DNA of 64,000 bases from Bradyrhizobium sp. (GTDB taxonomy: Bacteria; Pseudomonadota; Alphaproteobacteria; Rhizobiales; Xanthobacteraceae): positions 117,089 through 181,088 of the forward strand of contig NZ_JACRMG010000019.1 in the NCBI RefSeq assembly GCF_016219575.1, read 5' to 3'. Positions within the stretch are counted from its first letter, which is position 1. Each line of letters begins with the position of its first letter. Shown piece by piece: positions 59,071-64,000 of the stretch. Made by a program: the position numbers and the translations under genes. The notes beneath the pieces are model-generated. The model did no database searches. It was not told where the DNA came from and was given only the letters and a program-made list of their open reading frames with translations.

Positions 59071-60060
59071 ATGAGGACAGTGCGTTACAGCTTGGTCATA
59101 CCCATCTACAATGACGCGTACCTTGCACGCGACTTCTGCATAGCGTTTCGGGACGTCATGGAGAAGCATCTCGCACGCAAAAACATCGAGGATGAAGTTG
59201 AACTCATCTTTGTTAACGACGGCAGCGCAGATGATTCAATTACAACACTGAAGGCGCTCGTTAGCAACTTTGCCTTTGTCCGAGTGATAGACCTGAGCCG
59301 GAATTTCGGCCAACACATCGCCATTGCGTGCGGGTTAGCCGAAGCACGAGGTCAGATCGTGGGGCGAGCCAATGTAGACATGCAAGATCCTGTGCTTGAA
59401 ATCCCGAGGATGCTTCAGGCACTCGAACAATCCGATACCGACATCATTGTCGGAGTGTACCAGGAGAGATTCAGCAAAATTCGGGACAAGCTCTCGGCTT
59501 ACTTCTTCTATAAATTCTTCAATTGGCTCTCCAACGGGACCACACCGCAAAACACGTCATCGCTCCGCTTCATGAGCAGACGATATGTCGACGCCTATAA
59601 CAAGCTGAATGAGAAAACCAGATTTCCGCAAGGACTGGATAATTGGCTAGGCTTCAATCATCGCTATATTTCTATCGCACACAGCGAACGTAAGGACGGA
59701 CAGTCTTCCTACACCTTCAAGAAGCGCGTCAAGCTTGGAGTCGACGCGGCACTTTCATTTTCCGAACGCCCGCTAAGGCTCATTTTCTGGCTGGGCGTGG
59801 CGTTTCTTGCCTTTGGTGCTGCCTACAGCGCCTACCTGATCGCCTGGCGCTTCCTGTCGCCGGACCCAATTCCTGGTTATGCCTCACTGGTGATTCTTTT
59901 CGTCACCTTTTGCGGCATCCAGAATTTGTGCCTCGGAATCGTCGCGCAGTACATCGGCAAGATACTGCAAGAAGTGCTCGATCGGCCATTGTTCCTGGTC
60001 AAGGATAGATACGAGCCCTCTCAGAAGGCCCGCGACGACGAACATGCTGCGAAGCAGTAG
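59071..60060 (+). CDS. Undecaprenyl-phosphate glycosyltransferase, DPM1/ArnC-like (GT2)
   Basis: 329 residues. The cytoplasmic GT-A domain has YSLVIPIYNDAYLARDF, FVNDGSADDS and RANVDMQDP (DXD). Two C-terminal transmembrane helices (LIFWLGVAFLAFGAAYSAYLIAW and a second near residue 280) are typical of ArnC, GtrB and similar enzymes. These attach a sugar to undecaprenyl phosphate for later use by a GT-C enzyme in the periplasm. The DNA looks more AT-rich than the dTDP genes. Polytopic proteins at 5776 or 36450 could be partners; that is speculation. Confidence 0.88.
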   Translation: MRTVRYSLVIPIYNDAYLARDFCIAFRDVMEKHLARKNIEDEVELIFVNDGSADDSITTLKALVSNFAFVRVIDLSRNFGQHIAIACGLAEARGQIVGRANVDMQDPVLEIPRMLQALEQSDTDIIVGVYQERFSKIRDKLSAYFFYKFFNWLSNGTTPQNTSSLRFMSRRYVDAYNKLNEKTRFPQGLDNWLGFNHRYISIAHSERKDGQSSYTFKKRVKLGVDAALSFSERPLRLIFWLGVAFLAFGAAYSAYLIAWRFLSPDPIPGYASLVILFVTFCGIQNLCLGIVAQYIGKILQEVLDRPLFLVKDRYEPSQKARDDEHAAKQ

Positions 60061-60082
60061 CGAGTGGCCGCCCGGCAGATAG

Positions 60083-61483
60083 TCACTTGATGTGACCGTA
60101 TCTGTACATGTCCTTCAGCTCTGCCGGAATCCCCCACGTCAGCGCCCCCACATCGTCATGCAGTTTCGTAAACTCCATGGTGTAGTACGCCTCCAGGTCC
60201 TCGCTCATTCTGTTCTTCGCGGGTACGAAGTCGTGCTGGTAAGCGGCATTCATCGTGTGCCGAACCAGCGTAGCGATGGCGGCATCACGAGGCAGATATC
60301 TGTTGAGCTTCCGCTCGGGATTAAACAACTCAAACTGGTATGCGCTCTTTCCCTCGACCAACAGGTCGGCGATGAATTCGGCGATCACGGGAGAGCAGTG
60401 AAGTCCATCGCGTTTCGTTCCGGTAGCAACGAAAAGATTGGCGATCGACGTTGCTCCGAGCATCGGGAGCGTATCCGACGAAGTGGGCCTCCAGCCAACA
60501 TTGATACGAATGAGCTCCGCCCGGTAATAGGCCTGGTTCAATTGCTCCATGATCGATCTGAGGATCGTATAGATACTCGTGAGCCGCACGTGCAAAGTCG
60601 GCCCTGGGGAAATGAAATTGCTGGCTCCCACAACAGTCTCATGCGACGATTGCGGCGCAGAATACAGACCGCACGCAAGACCGCGATTGGGCGTGCGTAT
60701 GCAGTTTGAGAGCGTCTCGATCCCGGTTTCCAAGAGAACCGTGGCGCCAACGCCGTAAAATACTCGCTGAAAATCGATACCCAGATTTGACGCGTCTACT
60801 AACGATGAGAAGCTGGCGCCATTGCAAACGAGGAATTGCTCTGCCGTCACTTCGCCGGAATGCTCAGTCCATGCTGCAGTGACGCGGCCAGCCTTCTGCG
60901 AGAGCCTGACACAGATGTCGTCCACGAAGCGGACATTGGGCGACCGGGCGAGAATCGTGCTCAATGCTTCAATGAGTTCGATTGGATTGACCCAACCCTC
61001 GCGCGGAATATATAGCGCGCGCGACGCGCGGTGACGCGCCTCGGGTCTGTAGTGAGGGATCTCCCTGGGGTTTACTTCTTCGAAGGGCTCTTCATACCGA
61101 TGAAGGGCAGCAAGAATCTGGTCGAAATTCTCGTCCTCCAGCGTGTCGGAACCGCTGTTGTTGATCAGATAGGTTCCAAAGCCCGCACTTACGTTCGCGC
61201 CAGCATCGGCCCGAATTCGCTCGAGAAGACCAGGCCACCTGCCGTTTGCTAAACGATTGAACTCAAACTTTTCCACTTCAACAGGATTGCCAAAGGTGCC
61301 AGCGTCAATCTCGCAGAACGAATTGAACATTGCTGCCGCTGCAAGCGATGCGCATCCCGGTCGCGCTCGTGGTCCAACTAACGCAATCGAAATTCCGGGG
61401 TGTCGGCGCACCAGCTCATACGCGGTCTGAAGACCAATGACGCCATTTCCTACGATGCAAACATCCGACATTCCGACATTCAC
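60083..61483 (-). CDS. FAD-dependent oxidoreductase (DAO family), glycan-locus type
   Basis: 466 residues (an ATG at 61471 is an alternative start). CIVGNGVIGLQTAYEL is the FAD-binding Rossmann motif. YIPREGWVNPIELIEALSTIL and the C-terminal NVGWRPTSSDTLPMLGATSIANLFVATGTKRDGL match amine-oxidising DAO proteins such as glycine oxidase. Like those enzymes it could oxidise an amine or amino sugar. It is cytoplasmic, with no signal peptide. It precedes the TylF-like gene end by 19 bp in a head-to-tail arrangement on the minus strand, so the two are probably cotranscribed (TylF-like first). Confidence 0.8.
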   Translation of the reverse strand: MNVGMSDVCIVGNGVIGLQTAYELVRRHPGISIALVGPRARPGCASLAAAAMFNSFCEIDAGTFGNPVEVEKFEFNRLANGRWPGLLERIRADAGANVSAGFGTYLINNSGSDTLEDENFDQILAALHRYEEPFEEVNPREIPHYRPEARHRASRALYIPREGWVNPIELIEALSTILARSPNVRFVDDICVRLSQKAGRVTAAWTEHSGEVTAEQFLVCNGASFSSLVDASNLGIDFQRVFYGVGATVLLETGIETLSNCIRTPNRGLACGLYSAPQSSHETVVGASNFISPGPTLHVRLTSIYTILRSIMEQLNQAYYRAELIRINVGWRPTSSDTLPMLGATSIANLFVATGTKRDGLHCSPVIAEFIADLLVEGKSAYQFELFNPERKLNRYLPRDAAIATLVRHTMNAAYQHDFVPAKNRMSEDLEAYYTMEFTKLHDDVGALTWGIPAELKDMYRYGHIK

Positions 61484-61502
61484 TTTCGGGGCAACATCCG
61501 GC

Positions 61503-62324
61503 TCACTTGGTCAGGAAGCAAAGACCGGGATAATAGGCAGACCGCTCGATCCTGTGGTCATAACGATCAAGGATTTCGTTCACGTAGACCATTCCTTCCG
61601 CAGGTATATTGTCCCTCGTCAATTGCCAGAAGGCGACTATGCCCCCCGGAACAAGGCGCCCATGAACCATCTTGAAGGCTTCAGCGGTCGGCTGGAACGA
61701 ATTGAGATCGAAGAATGCGAGCGAGACAAACTCGCCCGGATTCTCTTCAAAGAAAGCCGGAATCGTTGTCCTGCAATCGCCGGCGACCACACGATGCTTC
61801 CCGTTGTTGTGACCCATGGCATTGTTCTTCTCGTGCAACATCAGCAGGGAGTTGAGGTAGTCAGCGTATTGCTCCCCGCCGACCTGGTAGGTACCATCCT
61901 TGTGGAGCTCCGTCGGCCGGTCCACCTGCGAAAAGCCCTTGTATCCTTCAAACGTGTCGAAGCAGACAATTCTCCTGTTGAAATGCAGTGGCTCAAAGAT
62001 CGCTCGAAAGTTTTCGCAGAGTACCGCGGTTTGACCTCGCCAGGTTCCGATATCCATCACGATGCCCGGAAGCGGCACGATCCTCTTGTAGATTTCCGCC
62101 ACAGCAAGAAAACGCGCTAACAGCGAACCGCGGATAAACAATCCCAGCGATCGTTCAGTTTCCTCCGGAGTGGCGGCATAGGTACGCAGTCGCTGGAATA
62201 GCTCTGACCGTGCCTCAATGCTTTGAGGCGACGAGTAGGTAGTGACTACGGATTCGTGCTGGCTGACCAAGTGAAACGCCTTCCATTGCATCAACATCTC
62301 GGTTGAATAGAACTCAAACCGCAA
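61503..62324 (-). CDS. TylF-type SAM-dependent O-methyltransferase (second copy)
   Basis: 273 residues. IVMDIGTWRGQTAVLCENF is motif I; RIVCFDTFEGYKGF and the acidic LAFFDLNSFQPTAEAF and GGIVAFWQLT blocks follow. In the last two the usual Asp-Asp of the metal site is only partly kept: FFDLNS is present but the second cluster reads AFWQ in place of FDD. The enzyme may therefore be metal-independent or inactive. It is related to, but clearly diverged from, the gene at 17361-18017. The neighbours are an FAD oxidoreductase and a WbqC-like gene. Confidence 0.8.
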   Translation of the reverse strand: MRFEFYSTEMLMQWKAFHLVSQHESVVTTYSSPQSIEARSELFQRLRTYAATPEETERSLGLFIRGSLLARFLAVAEIYKRIVPLPGIVMDIGTWRGQTAVLCENFRAIFEPLHFNRRIVCFDTFEGYKGFSQVDRPTELHKDGTYQVGGEQYADYLNSLLMLHEKNNAMGHNNGKHRVVAGDCRTTIPAFFEENPGEFVSLAFFDLNSFQPTAEAFKMVHGRLVPGGIVAFWQLTRDNIPAEGMVYVNEILDRYDHRIERSAYYPGLCFLTK

Positions 62325-62604
62325 GTCTAGTCAAACCGACAACGCGCCAGACCAGAGCGGCAAGACCTAGAGTGTGCTGCGAGCCCTTGGTTGGCCCGAC
62401 TCACCCAAGAACCCTTGTATAGTCGCAAGGACTTTCGGTTCACCAGTCTTGGTAGATCAACTGACTACATTGACTACATGCCCCGTGATATACGGAGAGG
62501 AGAGCGGTCTTCCCCCTACGATTGCGGCGAACTTGCCAGTACCTTTGTTGGTGCAGGTGCTGACAAGGAACGCAAAAGGCAGCCGCAGTGATTGAGCCAA
62601 GAAG

Positions 62605-63342
62605 ATGCGAATCTGTATCATCCAATCCTGCTACGTCCCCTGGAAGGGATTTTTTGACCTGATCGGTCGCTGCGACGAGTATGTCATTTATGACAGCGCT
62701 CAATATTCGAAAGGTCATTGGCACAACCGCAATCGTATTAAGACGGCACAGGGCCTAGCTTGGCTCACGATCCCGGTAATCACGGCCGGCCATTTCAAGC
62801 GGCCAATCAGGGAAATCAAGGTTCAAAAGCCGTGGGCCGACAAGCACTGGAATATTGTTGAGCTTGCCTATCGGCGAGCACCCTATTTCGAGCAAGTCGC
62901 GCCAATCGTGAAAGATTGGTACGAACGCGCTAGCACGCACGACTACCTGACCGACGTAAACTTCATTTTCCTTCAGGGAGTAGTCGAATTTCTGGGTCTC
63001 AAGACACGCATCGTCAGAGACGATGTTTACCAACCGGAAGGCGGCAAGATGGAACGGCTACTCAAGATCGTTGGGAGAGCGGGAGCCGATCGCTACCTCA
63101 GCGGACCAGCTGCGCGTGCCTATTTCGACGAATCGGCCTTCAAGTCGGCTGGGATAACTGTCGAATGGATGAGCTATGAAGGCTATCCTCAATACAAGCA
63201 GCTTCACGGCACTTTTGAGCATGCTGTGAGTGTGCTTGACCTTCTCTTCAATACTGGACCAGAGGCCAGATTTTTCTCACAGGGCGGCCGTGTCGAAGAC
63301 GTCGGAGACCTTTCGGCAAGCTGCCGTTCCGACAACAGCTGA
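62605..63342 (+). CDS. WbqC-like family protein
   Basis: 245 residues of the WbqC family found in O-antigen clusters. The family start MRICIIQSCYVPWKGFFDLI is followed by the characteristic HWHNRNRIKTAQGLAWLTIPV, then VEFLGLKTRIVRDDVY and DRYLSGPAARAYFDESAF near the middle, and ending in YKQLHGTFEHAVSVLDLLFN. The family is thought to modify amino sugars, perhaps by N-acylation of dTDP-4-amino-4,6-dideoxy sugars, but the reaction is not settled. A WecE-type transaminase in this window would supply such a substrate. It is convergent with the gene at the right edge. Confidence 0.85.
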   Translation: MRICIIQSCYVPWKGFFDLIGRCDEYVIYDSAQYSKGHWHNRNRIKTAQGLAWLTIPVITAGHFKRPIREIKVQKPWADKHWNIVELAYRRAPYFEQVAPIVKDWYERASTHDYLTDVNFIFLQGVVEFLGLKTRIVRDDVYQPEGGKMERLLKIVGRAGADRYLSGPAARAYFDESAFKSAGITVEWMSYEGYPQYKQLHGTFEHAVSVLDLLFNTGPEARFFSQGGRVEDVGDLSASCRSDNS

Positions 63343-63354
63343 CTTCCGACCAAC

Positions 63355-63999
63355 TTACGTGAAAAGGAAGCTTGCCTGCAGGTCAAAAAGATGAACGTTC
63401 ACCTGTGGTACAATACCTTGAGCCGTCCCAATTGACTGCGTCGCAGTACCGCGGGCGCCATCATTTTCCCAGTCTTGGTGAGAAATCGCAGCGACAAGCT
63501 CCTGCGCAGCATCAACAATGCCTACATTCCACGCTGGGATTCCATGGTCGACACGAGGCAAATTGAGACCCGTATCGAACCAGCCCCATTCGCTCGAACC
63601 CTCGCCGTTCTGAGCCGAATGCAACCGGTCGCTGCTGACATCGTTGAAGACAAAGCTGTCGTTTCCTGACACCGCACCAAGCGCCTGCCCAACCAGGGGC
63701 GCGGAGCTTCCGGGAACGCCGATCACGCCGTCGTGGTTCAGGTCTTGCTGGAAACTGATCTCAATCGACTGCAATGCACTGCTGCTGGCAGAAGCGTTTG
63801 CCAGCGGCCTCGAAACAAAGTTGCCGTTGGTGTCAGTGTTCCAGATCGTATAGACGCTGCTAGCCGAATTGAACCAGGCTACCTGGTAACCGCTCGACGT
63901 CTGTTCCACGCCGATCACTGCCCAGGGCTGAGCATCCACATAGGTCGCTCCACCATACTTCAGCGTCGGCCCCGTTCCGCCCGCGACTGGATCGAAGGA
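63355..63999 (-). CDS. Secreted Ca-binding-type repeat protein, C-terminal part (runs off window)
   Basis: The frame is open to the window edge; 214 C-terminal residues are visible. A tryptophan-rich repeat unit is present (WAVIGVEQTSSGYQVAWFNSASSVYTIWNTDTNGNF, then LQSIEISFQQDLNHDGVIG with an EF-hand-like Asp-rich loop), followed by GNDSFVFNDVSSDR and a C-terminus ending in a hydrophobic LFDLQASFLFT. In Bradyrhizobium such units occur in large proteins exported by type I secretion, whose signal is the uncleaved C-terminus with a terminal hydrophobic motif; this end fits that. The function is probably extracellular or surface-associated. The start and N-terminal domains lie outside the window. 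Confidence 0.8.
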   Translation of the reverse strand, partial: SFDPVAGGTGPTLKYGGATYVDAQPWAVIGVEQTSSGYQVAWFNSASSVYTIWNTDTNGNFVSRPLANASASSSALQSIEISFQQDLNHDGVIGVPGSSAPLVGQALGAVSGNDSFVFNDVSSDRLHSAQNGEGSSEWGWFDTGLNLPRVDHGIPAWNVGIVDAAQELVAAISHQDWENDGARGTATQSIGTAQGIVPQVNVHLFDLQASFLFT

Positions 64000-64000
64000 A

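Noticed and set aside
1..64000. CRISPR arrays, tRNA or rRNA genes, transposases, integrases and attachment sites
   Set aside because: I looked for spaced direct repeats, cloverleaf-like or rRNA-like stretches and mobile-element proteins and saw none. The repeats found are palindromic intergenic units and gene-end copies.

Overview
The window looks like about 64 kb of a high-GC alphaproteobacterial chromosome, most probably Bradyrhizobium or a close relative in the Nitrobacteraceae. The reasons are the branched-chain amino acid transporter cluster followed by an AGE-type epimerase and a phenylacetate-CoA-ligase-like gene, three kinds of palindromic intergenic repeat that I recognise from Bradyrhizobium genomes, and the secreted repeat protein at the right edge. 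No rRNA, tRNA, CRISPR array, transposase or integrase was seen.

Layout. 1-5.8 kb is housekeeping: the end of livM, a periplasmic binding protein, livF, an epimerase and the ligase. 5.8-11.1 kb holds a large membrane protein and a coupled deacetylase/unknown/formyltransferase operon, each followed by a decayed copy of the ligase 3' end. 11.2-16.0 kb holds the most unusual module: a glycosyltransferase, an NTP_transf_5 protein and a PqqD-like protein on the plus strand, facing an HprK-like kinase fused to a glycosyltransferase and three tandem genes for 59-70 residue secreted peptides. 16.2-18.0 kb has galE and a TylF-type methyltransferase. 18.1-36.3 kb is one eleven-gene minus-strand operon for a Wzx/Wzy-type polysaccharide: ManNAcA synthesis, three GT4 enzymes, flippase, polymerase, AsnB-like amidotransferase and two heparinase-like proteins. 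Two further membrane genes follow at 36.4-39.5 kb. 39.9-42.6 kb is a Wlb/Wbp-like 3-acylamido sugar operon. 42.8-57.8 kb is a second glycan cluster: putative polymerase, rfbB, rfbA, wecE, and a seven-gene minus-strand operon with flippase, AsnB, acetyltransferase, glycosyltransferases and a methyltransferase. 58.0-63.3 kb carries an undecaprenyl-type glycosyltransferase, methyltransferases, an FAD oxidoreductase and a WbqC-like gene, largely in DNA that looks more AT-rich. The window ends in a Ca-binding-type secreted protein.

Two observations stand out. First, the 11-16 kb module has the parts of a peptide-modification system (PqqD-like recognition protein, HprK-like kinase, nucleotidyltransferase fold, glycosyltransferases) beside three peptides that share an almost invariant Tat-like leader and differ in a Thr/Pro/Ala/Ser tail. 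I know of no described system with this composition. Second, the accessory DNA seems to have been built by repeated cassette addition or replacement at the 3' ends of resident genes. The ligase 3' end occurs three times, the DegT aminotransferase 3' end three times (one copy captured in frame as the tail of an unrelated dehydrogenase), and the rfbB 3' end probably twice. These decayed copies lie between cassettes and record the order of assembly.
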